This document shows positions 1-14,737 of a stretch of 64,000 nt of DNA, piece by piece. A program made the translations under genes and the position numbers. Source of the stretch: Wuchereria bancrofti (lineage: Eukaryota; Nematoda; Chromadorea; Rhabditida; Onchocercidae). The stretch lies in the NCBI GenBank assembly GCA_005281725.1, contig SSBO01000007.1, positions 5,793,126-5,857,125 of the forward strand, given 5' to 3'. The notes beneath the pieces are model-generated. The model was not told where the DNA came from and ran no database searches. It was given only the letters and a program-made list of their open reading frames with translations. Position 1 is the first letter of the stretch. Each line of letters starts with the position of its first letter.

Positions 1-2764
<2,764 letters not shown>

Positions 2765-4828
2765 TTGATACAAAAAATGATGTAAGTTTTATCGTGTTAT
2801 CAAATATTGTTTGTTTCAATCAGAGAAAAATGCATTACAAAATTGAGAGTAATCAGGTAGCCGGGAGAGACGGTGATTAGCTGAAAAATGATATGGACAT
2901 TTATCAACAATATCAATAATAATAACAAAAATAATAAATAATAATGACAAAAACAATAACTAATATTATAATTATGATAATAATAATAAATAATAACAAT
3001 AATAATAGTAATAACAATAATAATAATAATAAATGATAATGTTCATATGAAATCTGAAACGTTTAAATTTCAAAAGAAAGAAAAAAGAATTCGTGAAAAT
3101 TTCAACATTCCTACATTCCACATATTTTTACTGATTGCTATTTGTAAGATCGAATCAAAACAGCTGAACATTTATTGCTTTCATCTATTTCAGTAAGTTG
3201 AAACAGTTTAAAAAAAAAATAATTTTGTAAAATTTCAATTTTGTAAACAACAAAAATTCATGATCATTACAGAGCAAGCAGCAACAAAGTTTTCCAAAAA
3301 TAATAATGGAAAAGCATAATGGAAAGCCATCGCCAGAGGTATTATATTTTATTAGTTCAAAATTTATTTCTTTTAAAGAAAACGAAAACAAAATTGTTGA
3401 AAAAAAAAAGTTATTGCGAATTATATTCTAAACTTTTTTTTAATGCTTAAATATCAAATTTACGAAATATAAAAGGCAAAGAAGAGAAGAAAAATAAAAA
3501 TTTCATTTATAATAATGTATTATATAATAGTTAATCAGTTTTCGTTTTTTTTTTTTTTTTTAAAACATTTATTTAAGAAACCAAATATTGAAAAAACATT
3601 ATTAATTGAATTTGAACGTGAAAATAACCAAGTAAACAAATCTCAAATTAGCAAAAGTAAGTTATTCCAAAAGTTTATTCGCTTATTTTATGCTTCTAAA
3701 ATTTCATTTCTTCATTTTAAAAATAAAAAAATTTGGATGAAACAAAAAAAAAAAATCATAAAATAGAACTATTAATTAATATAATTCATATTTTCAGTTG
3801 AGAAGGAAACAGCAGCTGATAATCAGGTAGCAAAATCCTTTTTAAATCTTATTAATAAATTAGAATTTATTTCATTTCAATGTTTACAAATTATAATTTG
3901 AAAGAAAAAAAAAGAAACGTGATAAATATTAGCATAGAGTGTAAAAATGATGAATGATTTGTAAATTGTTTTTTTTTTTAAAGTCATTTGATTCTTAAAT
4001 GATATTGAAATTAGCATAAATACAAACTTCATTTCACATATAACATTCATACATAATTAAATGTTTCAGAGCATGTTGTGAAAATATTATAAACAACAAC
4101 TATAAACCATAAAACTATAAATAAAAAAAAAGTTAAAAAAAATAAAACTTCAAAAAAAGTAAAACTAAAAAGAAAAAATGAAGCTCCAATCATAAATTAA
4201 TTTGCTGAAGCAATTTACTTTTTTAAATAGCAAAAACATTTTATTTTTTTCTTTTTGATTCTGCACTGGATTTACATGAAAATAATAATTAAAGTTTAAA
4301 TTAGCTTTTAAATTACAATTTCACTTTACTTTACATCTAATAAAATATTTTAGAACTTAGAAATATGCAAGACACAAGTAGCAACAATAGATACAAGTGT
4401 AAAAAGTGAAAAAACACAACCGGAAATACCGGCAAAAATAAATGAAGCACAAGCACAAGCACAGAAGTATTGCTTTTTCATTTTTGTTTTTCTTTTAATT
4501 GAAATTATTTAAGTAAAGCTATTAAGTATATAAGTAAATAGGTACTTATTTTGAAAATAAAATAAGATTGCCATAAGAAGAAGAAAAAATAAACAATATA
4601 TGTCATTTCAAGTAATAAAGAGAAGAATAAAGTAATTTATAGATTTCAAGTAATAAAGAGAAGAATAAAGTAATTTATAGATCAGTGGAAAGTTCAAAAA
4701 TTCCAAGTTCTGGAAAATCGGAAAAAAGTCAAAAAGATGAGTTGAAAACCGTTAAAGCACTGGATACGGATTCTCATGCAACATCAAGACTGGAAGAAAG
4801 TTCAACAAAAGAAAATCCGATAGTATGA
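2765..4828 (+). CDS. Unrecognised Lys/Glu/Ser/Gln-rich protein, 3' part of gene (5' end not found)
   Basis: Function unknown. Seven consecutive exons join in one frame to a TGA stop: 2765-2781, 2824-2856, 3273-3338, 3578-3656, 3798-3826, 4354-4466, 4681-4828. Every acceptor ends in AG and every donor is GT, and the phases match at all six junctions. They encode 160 residues plus the tail of a split codon. Three exons are microexons of 17, 33 and 29 nt. The protein is polar and low in complexity, with stretches such as KINEAQAQAQK, SSKIPSSGKSEKSQKDE and the C-terminus SRLEESSTKENPIV. There are no membrane segments or cysteine patterns, and it is probably disordered. The first exon starts in phase 1, so more exons lie upstream. 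The gene converges on sac-1. I am fairly sure of the last four exons; the first two are short enough that chance is possible. Confidence 0.65.
4605..4680. repeat. 38-bp tandem duplication carrying a 3' splice site
   Basis: Two adjacent, apparently identical 38-bp copies (4605-4642 and 4643-4680), each ending in the acceptor TAATTTATAG. The second copy directly abuts the last exon (4681) of the preceding gene. Using the upstream acceptor would add 38 nt, shift the frame and meet an in-frame TAA, so the downstream copy must be the coding acceptor. Confidence 0.9.
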
Positions 4829-7517
4829 AAAATTTTTGAGTGATAAGTAACAAAGTAAAAAATTAACACAGTAATTAAATACAAGAAAAAAAAAATGATG
4901 ATGGAAATAATTATGAACTAAAAATTCTAACTTTAATAATTGATATGAAAATTTTGTAAATTGTCAATTTGTAAATTAAATGTTTAAAAAGATTATTGAA
5001 CAATTTGTTTCGCATATTTCACTTACATGAACAATAATCTTTTTTGTAAGAAGAATTTAAATTATCAGTGATAACTTTATCAACTTGTAAACCTCAATTG
5101 TTAGTGATAACTTTATCAACGTATAAATTTCAACTATCAAGGATATCTTTATCAATGTGTAAACTTTATCAACGGTAACGACAGTTATCATTATGGTTTA
5201 CTGATATCTGATAGTATTTTTACGATTACGAGTGATAAAAGGACGTAATTATTCGTAGTTTGCGCCTACATAACATATAAATAGTGGTTTCTTCTTTTCC
5301 TGTTTCTAATAGATTTAATTTTTAGTAATAGAATAAATATTTCTTTTTTTAAAAAATAAAAATTCAATTTTGTAGAAATTATTTAGTATGTATTGGATTA
5401 AAAGAAAAATAAGAAAACTTCAAATCTATTATGCATTCATTCAATTAGGCAAACTTATTAATTAAATAATCTTAACAAGTTATTTTCTCAATATGTTAAC
5501 ATTAAAAATTTCAAACATTTATTAGTTTCAATCTGATAGGTTGAATTTTTCAAATAAATTATAGCATTGCCTTAATTTCGTTCAATTAAACTTGTTATGA
5601 AGAAAAAAAAACATTGAAAAACTATCCAAAAATATCAAATGAAATAAATGAGTTTTTTTTTTTAAAATTTTTGCACTCTTTAAAATAGAAGTTGTTTTAA
5701 TAAAAAGTTGCTTACTTGTAATTAAGTATATTTTTTCAAATTGAAAATGCAGTAATTTAACTCATTGCAAATTTATCAATTAAAAAAATCATTATCAGTT
5801 GTCAATAGTTGTTTCATTATTTGCAAGATTTGAAATTATTAAACGTTTTTTTTTTTCAACTTTTCATTTTTAATACTTAACATAGATACTTTTATAAATG
5901 TTATGCATGCAATTTTTATGCATATTTATTAACTGACACATGTATTGATAACATAATCACTACATGCATTCTGTTATAAATTTTTCATCCAACTAATTAA
6001 TTAACTAATTAATTACATCTAAAAAATGTTTCCCTACATATACTGCTAAATGATACCCAAAGTGCTCATTTTAATTAATACATACAATCAATATTACTAA
6101 TCATTATATGTGATCAGTAAATGATCAATCACATCTCCAAGCTCTAATCTCGGATGATAACGAAAAACAAGAAATAGAAGAAAAAAAAAACGCACTTAAA
6201 AAATTTTAAAGAACTTAGAAAAACAAAATATTTAAAAAGAAAAAAAACTTAGAAACAGCAGAGAAAAAGAACATCTCACATCTTTTGATCATTATTTTAA
6301 TATAATACACATCTCATTAACTAAAAGTATAATTGCCTAAAAGTAAGAAGAAATGTATAAATAAAAATAGACTAACCGAGAAAAAACAATTCAAATAAAT
6401 TAATAAAAGTTGAAGCTGTAAATGATAACAAATTCCTTTCATTCTTTAATTATCTTTTAAAAAGAGAATATGACAAGATATTATTATGTTGAAACAGCTA
6501 ACATATGTAATAGTGTGAATTGTTTAAAAAAAGAAAAAAAAATTTGAAAAAAATTCTAAAGTTCATTCAGAGAATATGGCAAGTGGAAATTGAAAATGCA
6601 ATTCGTAATTATCAATTACAAAGGTAAAAAAAAAGTAGTGAATATATGATTGTAAGAGAAAAAATCAGCAGGAAAAGAAAAGAAAAAGAAATTGAATTTA
6701 ACCAAATGAGAATATTATCACAAAATAGGTAACAAATACTTATAAAGTTATGTTTTTAGCTAAAATAAATAGATAATAAAATTGATTCATTTATTTATTA
6801 TTAAAGTATTTCAATAATGAAATCAAATTTGCAGTTTGACTGGAATGTGAAGAGAAGTTTCAATATTACCGGAAATTAACAAGTTACACTTTTTGAATTA
6901 GAAATACTGAAATTATAGAAACTGGAATGACATTATAATTAGATGAATGAAGCTAAATTATAATTAAAATATGAGAATTTACTACTACAAAAAAAGTATA
7001 GAAATAAATGATATTAGTAAAATATACTTTCAGATCGTTTAACTTTCAAATTCGGAATTCTCACACCTGTTTGGAAAGTTACTTAAACTTTTATTAAGCA
7101 ATACTTAGCAATTGGCTTCTCTGCTAATGGTTATTTATTAACTATTATTACTCTATTCGTATTCATACGTTTAACTTCATTTTGTCTTACTTATCTTTTA
7201 CTTATTTATAATTGTAGAAACAAAGGAAACTTTTTAGAATCCTAAAATATACTGCATTGCTTATTGAACAATTGTCCAATAATATGTGACAATATCATGA
7301 GATTATATTATTTATATGTGACAATATCACAAAATTATATTATTCTTCACCGGGCTTTAGAAATGTTGGGGATATCAGAAATTGAAATGAAAAAGCGAAA
7401 ACTTTTAATATTTCAAAGGAATTTATGAGGTATACGACACCAACAATTAATAGCGAATAATCATTAATAACCAATTTCTGTCAATTTTAAAATCAAAACT
7501 GAATTGAATCGAGAATT
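4829..7517. other. Intergenic spacer between convergent genes
   Basis: No gene seen. It should contain the 3' ends of the plus-strand gene ending at 4828 and of sac-1 ending at 7518. An imperfect tandem repeat of about 40 bp with the core GATAACTTTATCAAC lies at about 5062-5177 (three copies). The rest is A+T-rich with homopolymer runs. Confidence 0.6.
5062..5177. repeat. Imperfect ~40-bp tandem repeat, three copies
   Basis: The core GATAACTTTATCAAC and diverged forms recur at about 40-bp spacing, followed each time by a TGTAAAC/GTATAAA-like segment. It lies just downstream of the K/E-rich gene. Confidence 0.7.
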
Positions 7518-9112
7518 TCAGTCCATTTTCAATCGAGGTTTGTTTACAAATTCTTCACCATTGATAAATATGAATAACATCAATGCCATAAAAATTACAA
7601 GCCAAAATATAGTTGCCGTCATATTTTCTGAAATTTAACTTTGTAAAGCTTAAAATTAATAACCTTCCAACAAATTATTCATTATTTAATTTTTTTTTTC
7701 ATTGCTATCACACATTTATACACAAAGACTCAAGCATATAAATAAAGAATCATTGGAATCAACAAAAGCAATTCAAAAATATTTGAATTTTGAATAAATC
7801 ATAATATAGAGTAGCTAATACTTTCTTTTCTGAATTAGGAATTATCTAGTGATAATTCAATCACACTTTAGAAATAATCATAACTTTAATTAATTTTTAA
7901 CCTTTAACATTAATAGGAGAGATTAATTTCAGCCTTGAATTGTACAGTTCAGGCTCACTAACACGTTTAGTTCATACAAATTAGATTTCGATTATTATTA
8001 TTACTTTTTTTTGGAATCATTCGAATTGAGAATTCATAGACGATGTTCATATTTGCAAATGCTTACCCGCTACTAATACACAAAGAATAATCATTGCAGC
8101 AGCAAAAATTGCACCAACAATAGCACCACCATGATAATCAAAATTGAGTACTGTAGTTTCAAAAGTGGCTGGCAAATTGTTTGGATCAATCCGAAAATTA
8201 CCAAGAAAAAGATTGATTGCATCCTGAAATATTTCCTATCAAATTATGCTCCATCAAATAGCAATGAAATTTCATTTTGTTACTGTACAAAACTTTTGAT
8301 ATTCATATGAGATAAATTAGAAAATAGCGAAAAGTTTAAAAATATTCCAAATAACCTGTCTGTAACCATCCGCAAAATTGTTACGAAAATAACGTGTGAA
8401 AGCATTTATGCAATCATTCCATGCACCCGAAAAAGTTCGCTTACCAAAACGTGTATAATCAGCCTATAAAAAAAAAGAGAAAAAAGTCAGGTAATAAATT
8501 ACTTAACCAAAAAAAAAAAGAAAAAAATCAACCAGTCACATTAATTACATGAAATCGTAGTTGACAAAAGATTTACTGCATTAAAACATCTATTAATAAC
8601 TGTTATAATTGAATTTATAAAATTCAATGTGTAAATAAGAATAAATAAATGTCAAAAGGTCAAAAGATAAATTCATCAAAAAGACTGCATCAAATTTTTT
8701 TTTTTTTAAATAAATAAACCATTGAACCTTTAGTGCACCTGTTCCTGCATACTGACGACTGCATTCATCACCATTATCAGCCCAAACTATAAAACAATAC
8801 TGATAAAATAAATTTCAATTGATAATACATCAGATCACATATTTATATGCATAACATCCAGAAAAGTGCTTACTCCTTTTAAAAGTAACAGATAATTCCG
8901 GATAATTGTCCACTTCAAAACCATTACCAATAATCTTCATAAAACATAATTGATCCTTTAGTGATTCCTTAAATGCATTTGAGATGATTACAATCAAAAG
9001 ATATCTTTTCGAAATACAATTGTTAGTATTGTATGAACATTTTTTGCATTCAGATAAGAATGAGATAGCTAAGCTAACGTTAGTATAATTACCTCAGCAA
9101 TATGAATTATCA

Positions 9113-9150
<38 letters not shown>

Positions 9151-12100
9151 ATATGTTTAATAATCATAGTTTCGAAATATCTGATATAAGGGATAATATT
9201 CCAAGGAACAAGAATCAATCCATAGCATTAACTTGACCAAAAAATTAAATCAAACAAAAAGTTTAAAAATAAGAAATTATTTTAGCATAGGATACCTTAG
9301 CTAACATTGATTGAGCAATATTAGTTCTATCCAAACAATCCATACAATTTGTACGGAAAAATCCTTTTTGTTTGTGCATTTGTTCCGCAGAATTTATAAA
9401 TGATGAGAAAAATCTGCAAAGAAATATTATTTAAACTATGTTAAGTTTAAATTTTTATAAATAATTGCTTTTTTTTTCAACTATTTTGACCCACTGATTT
9501 AAGCTCAAAAAAAAAAAAATTTCTACTTCTTGGACATAAAATCTTAATGTATTGAAATGTGAAATGAGGTTTAGCTACATTTTCTTAATACTACGCCTTT
9601 TTCATGAATCACAAAATAGAATTGTCATGAATATAATTTTAATAAATATAAGTAAAAAGAATTAATAGTAGTGATAGACATACCCAAATTCTGTAATTTC
9701 GCCTCTAAGTTGTTTTTTGAGTATATCCAATCGACCCCAATCTAATGTGCGACATTCTTTGTGGAAATCAAACGCGTTGAGCCTAAAAAAACAATCAGTT
9801 AGTTATTAAATATAAAATCAAAGCCTCAAATATTAATACCTAAAATCAACCATTCCGTTCCACTTCTTTCTCTGATTTACCTTTCTTTACTTCTGTAAGT
9901 GCATCTCATATCGATTTACCTGACGAAGTCTAAATTTGTACGTAAAACAACTCGATCAAGCTCTCCACCAACACGTTTTTCACGTCCCTTCTGATTTACC
10001 AAATTTACGACTACCTAAAAGAAAAGTAGTGAATTTATAGTTTGGCAAAATAAATTTTCCGAATCAGGTACATTCAGCAATTTTTTAAATCGTTGAAAAA
10101 TTTCTTAGCTTTCATATTTTTACATTCATTTCAATAAGATTAGAAATAGTTAGCTTATACTAATCATCAGTTTAAATTCCACATATACTATTATGCAAAT
10201 TTGAAACGCTCCATATTCATAACGCCAATTTTTTTTTTTCTTTTTTTTTTTTGCTATTCAATAAAAGTTATTACTATGGTTTTAACTGCGTATAATAGCA
10301 CAATTCATGCAAACAAATTCTTCTCAATCTGCTAGATACTTGTCGAATTTATAAATACTTAAAACATTTACTATTTTGCTCTATCCAAATTTAAGCAATA
10401 CCAATAGATTAACTCTTTTATCAAACAAAACTACTTTTAGGAAGTTCAAAAAATTATTCGCGAAACTACTAGCATGTTTTCCTCCATAAATATCCCGTTG
10501 CAGTATCATATGACGTTTAAAAGCTTCCGTTTGATCATCAATTGGATTTAGCAATGGTTCAGGTTGCCAATGAAGATTTGGTCTCTGAGACCAAAATAAT
10601 GGTATTGATCCTCTTATCTGTAAATTATATATATTTTATATATATAAAAAATATAAAACTTTTCAAAAAAAAGACGAAATTTTAAAGAAAAAAAGGAAAA
10701 TACAAAAAGTATCCATTACCTATAGCAAATTTGATTAACAAAATTTTTGTAAAATTTTTTATGATAACCTGTACAAATGATGTTAAGCAACGTTGCTTCG
10801 GATCACTATCCTTATCATATTCTACTAATTGTTCAGTTTCAACGTAATTTGCTGAATGTCCAATAGCACTGACGCCACGCATATAAAATCTTGTACCTGC
10901 TCTAGAATTTTTTAATTTTCAACAATTATATTTAAGAACATTATTTTAACATCCACAAACAAATCATTTAATGCACATAAAATTTTGTACTACTCTAAAA
11001 ATTTTTTCAACAACATTTCAACATCTGACAAAATTCGATTTTCTATATACAAGTTGAGAAATTCAATCGTCATTTGCTATGATAGGACAAGATTATACCT
11101 ATCTCGAAGGAGAGAGAGAGAGAGAACAAAATTCTACTGCAATTTCTTAAAATGAATAGCTCAAATTTAGATACTTCATATCATTGTAAGATTAGAAGAA
11201 AAAGATTTATTTCATATTTATACTCAAATCATTGAAAGATCTTTTGAAAACAACTATCAAATTATGTGTTCCTTTAAGCAAAATATTTTCAGGCACGATA
11301 GTACAGCAGCAATAATTACAAATCCTACTTTGCAGTCATGAATATATCAGAAAGAACATCAACATTAAATGAAAATAATTCAAACCTGTATATAGATCTC
11401 CGAGAAATAAGACAAAGTTGGAAGATATGACCATTAACAATACAACGACTTATATCAAAAAAACCATGTATTATAGGAAGTACATATCGAAATAATTCGG
11501 GAATAGATGTAAGAGGAGCTGACAAATATCGATTCCACACAAAACGTTCATCCGACTAAAAATGTGTAAAAAAATGATTGAAAAAAATGAAAGATAAAAA
11601 AACAAAATTTCCATCATTTATTCTATGATGTAATGGGACTAACGCTTAGAGAGACAGTATAGTCAATTAGTTAATTGAAAAAGTTAATGAATCAAAGATT
11701 GTTGAAATTTTTTAAATGTACCAAATATAACTACTTCTCCTAGTACAACAAAATTCAAACAGTACTTTTCCTTAGTTTCTATTGAACTCAATCGCTAAAT
11801 ATTCGATGCAATGCAGCTACGAAGAAGCACAACCACGATACGGGACATGCTTCAGACCAAATATAGCAAAAAAGTTACAACCCCTACAAAAAGACAAATT
11901 TCATGATTAAATTTAAAAACAGGAAATATCTATTCAAGATAACAATAAAAAAGCAGAAATAACGAACTCGGCCCATCATTGGAAGCCTTTTGAAGAGAGG
12001 TGTAGCATTTTCTGCTAACCATTGTGCTGAATGTGACAAATCAAAAGTGCGTGAGAAGTAAAATCCACCAGTTGATAATACAAGTTGGATCATATCAGTA

Positions 12101-13361
12101 AAATGTCGATTATACCAAATCTGCAATGTCACTACATTTAAAATTACTTCAATTTTTTTTTAATGCCACTCATAAGCAATTAATTAAAATTAGTAAACTG
12201 AGAGAAAAAAAAACTGTTATTTACATCATATATCGCTTTAAAATCTTTGAAATTTCACTTTTTATATTTATGAAACAACCTTTTCATTATTAATTCCAAT
12301 CATACTTAGGCAGTTAAAAGTAAGAAAAATTAAAGGAAATAGGTAACCTGTTTTTCGGTTAGATGTAATGTTGTCTTCTCATATGCTATAATTTCCGTTT
12401 CAGTTATTGTCCATATTTCATGACCAGTTAAAACACCTTTAAGATTAGCTTTAGTTATAACTATCAAAGCATTACCTGAAAAAAGAAAAAAACATATTTC
12501 ATGAAATGTAATTTATGAAAAAACTACAGTAAAATCTCTACATTTTTGCGAAGAAATAAAAATAAATATTTAAATAAACTAATCAAAAAAAAAAAAAAAA
12601 AAGCTAATCAAAATATGTTACTTCACATGTACATATAAATCATACAATAATAAAACAGTAACAATCAAAATATATAATAAACCTGATACAAGCTTAATGA
12701 TACCAACAATTCCATGAATAACTTTTACTTCAGCATCATGTATAAGTATTGGCTTCTCGTTATTTCCTGCATAAATACGATGATTTAAATTTTATTTTCA
12801 AAAAATTTGAAGAGAAAGAACACCAGGAATACAGTAAGTTAATTATTTTGTGCATAACAAATGAAAACCAACTGACTTATCAAACCAAGCTTTCCCGTAT
12901 TACGATCAATTTCCAAATACGTATCTGAAACTAATTCACCACATCGTCCTCTTGGTTCCAAACAAAATCTCTCCGGAAATATACATCTAAATGAAAATAA
13001 AATGAAAAAAAAGTTTAGTTAAGAAATTTTTACTTAACAAAAAATTTAAGTTCGACTAAAAAATATAAATGCAACAGTTCATTAAATTAATTATTACAAT
13101 TTTTTTTATCAGTTTGGCATGCAATCATGTTATCATTGAAGAATATTTATCGATAGTTACGGCATAATTATACTACAATTATAGTTGTTATTTGCAATTA
13201 AACATCAAAAATACGTTTACAACTATGAAACAAACGTTAACAAATAACTGTAATGATGTAATAATTCAGAGAAGTGTTAAGTAATAAAAGAAAAACAACT
13301 AAAATTATTTCCAAAAAGCTTACAAATTGAGCTGATCATAGATCTCTGTTGGTCCATCCAT
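7518..13361 (-). CDS. sac-1: Sac1 phosphoinositide phosphatase (SACM1L orthologue)
   Basis: Sac1-family integral membrane lipid phosphatase, known to dephosphorylate PI4P (and PI3P) at ER/Golgi membranes. Coding exons in transcript order: 13324-13361, 12886-12986, 12683-12766, 12348-12475, 11968-12120, 11386-11555, 10769-10901, 10470-10617, 9920-10010, 9684-9782, 9296-9413, 8874-8967, 8728-8786, 8356-8463, 8067-8223, 7518-7627. They total 1791 nt, or 596 aa; human SACM1L is 587 aa. Visible landmarks: the family segment FDFHKEC; the catalytic CX5R motif in [12 protein letters not shown] (about residues 402-413, Cys405 and Arg411); WADN and YAGTGALK; membrane segments at about 542-560 and 564-582; and a C-terminus ending RLKMD, close to the KxKxx retrieval signal of the vertebrate protein. 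The start ATG has an in-frame TAA 5' of it and aligns with the family N-terminus. The 10470/10010 junction is the least certain: the chosen GT-AG pair gives [14 protein letters not shown], whereas a GC donor three bases earlier with the AG at 10015-10016 gives the same length. The gene looks complete and functional. Confidence 0.96.
9117..9146. repeat. (AT)n microsatellite in a sac-1 intron
   Basis: An uninterrupted run of AT dinucleotides in the intron between the exons at 8874-8967 and 9296-9413. Confidence 0.95.
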
Positions 13362-14218
13362 AGGCTTCAAATGATCAAATCGTGGCTTAATCGGTCCCGG
13401 AAATTAAAATATAAAATTTTAAATTAAAATAAAAAAAAAATAAAAATTTACTATTCTATATTAATCATTAATAAATATTACAAATATAAATGAACAACAA
13501 ACAATAATGAAAGAATTACTTAAATTTTATATAAAAATTAGAAATTAAAAATTTACTATTCATCAATTTTTTACAAAAATTTACTATTATTAAAAATTAA
13601 TTATTATAAACATTAATAATTATACCATAAATTTTCTATTCTTCTTTCGTTTATTTATTTCCTTTCTTCCTGCAATAAATATTAAGTTACAAACAATTTA
13701 TATGCTAAAAAAATCTTTTCCTCATATTATTAAGTTACAATTTAAAATTATTCATTCAAAAAAATTTTTTTCTCAATATATAAAACAAAAAAAAAAGAAA
13801 ATGCACAATTCATGAATAATATTTCAATAATTCATACAATTATTAAATTTTCATTACATTTATAATTTCAGCAATTTACGTAAACATTTAACTAACACGT
13901 AGCGTAATTCCACGTAACAATATAAACTGATAAATGCCCTTAGTCGCAATTCAGCCAATAACCTAACCAGTTGACAATTTCACAACTGTAAACAATTTAT
14001 TCCTATGGTTCATATGTTTATTGATTAAATTACTTCAGCGTTTTTTTTTTTTTTTGTTTTTTTTTTTTTTGAACGAATCATTTCTTATCATCAATTATTT
14101 TCTTTCTTTTTTTTTTTATTTATTAAAAAAATCTCAAATGTTGAAAAATTTTCAACATTCTTTAACATTCTATTTCGTATCTATTTTATATCTTTATTTA
14201 TCTTTTATTTTCATATAA

Positions 14219-14306
14219 TACGTATGTATTTTCACTTGTGTCTTTTTACGTATATTTGTTTTACGTATGTATCTTTACGTTTTTTTTTTACGTATATTAG
14301 TACGTA
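14219..14306. promoter_or_regulatory. Cluster of TACGTA palindromes
   Basis: Perfect TACGTA occurs at 14219-14224, 14247-14252, 14262-14267, 14289-14294 and 14301-14306, with a TACGTT at 14276-14281. That is six related hexamers in 88 bases. They lie about 430-520 bases upstream of the eaf-1 start, inside the region shared with sac-1. They may be binding sites for a dimeric (bZIP/bHLH-like) factor, or only a degenerate tandem repeat. Confidence 0.4.
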
Positions 14307-14726
14307 TGCTAATTTATCTTTCGCATAATAATTCATTATAAAATGAAAACAACGAAGAAAAAAGAAAAATGTTTGAAAGAAATTTATTTCATTGATATTT
14401 TTATCATATTATCGATTAAATTGCTTCAGCACTTTTTTTTAAGAAACAGAAATGTTAAAGGATGTTGAAAATTTCATTTACGTAATTGTTAAAATTATAA
14501 ATTGCAATGAAGATTTAATCGATATATTTTAACTTGAGTTCAAAGGTCATACATTCATTTAACTGCTTGTTTGTGTTGTAAATAAAAATAACATTTTTCT
14601 AATCTGATGAATGAATTATAGTATGGAATATTGTCATGAAATTAAGATATTTTCAGGTAGTGGTAGTAGTGTAATTGAACGAATTCCTGATTTTATTCAC
14701 GAAGAAATTTATCAAGAAAAGAGAAT

Positions 14727-14737
14727 TTTATTACAGA
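14727..14737 (+). promoter_or_regulatory. Putative spliced-leader trans-splice acceptor of eaf-1
   Basis: TTTTATTACAG ends at 14736, followed by a single A and then the ATG of eaf-1 at 14738. A polypyrimidine-like run plus AG within a few bases of the start codon is typical of nematode mRNAs that receive a spliced leader. A 5' UTR cis-intron would look the same. Confidence 0.5.

Larger units (their letters stand above)
13362..14737. promoter_or_regulatory. Divergent intergenic region between sac-1 and eaf-1
   Basis: The start codons of sac-1 (minus) and eaf-1 (plus) point away from each other across about 1.38 kb, so both promoters should lie here. It contains poly-T runs (about 14041-14070) and a dense cluster of TACGTA palindromes at 14219-14306. 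No TATA box or other core element can be assigned in such A+T-rich sequence. Confidence 0.5.

Noticed and set aside
10470..10476. Non-canonical GC donor for a sac-1 exon
   Set aside because: A canonical GT donor three bases later with an alternative AG at 10011-10012 gives a protein of equal length and good similarity, so no rare splice site is needed.
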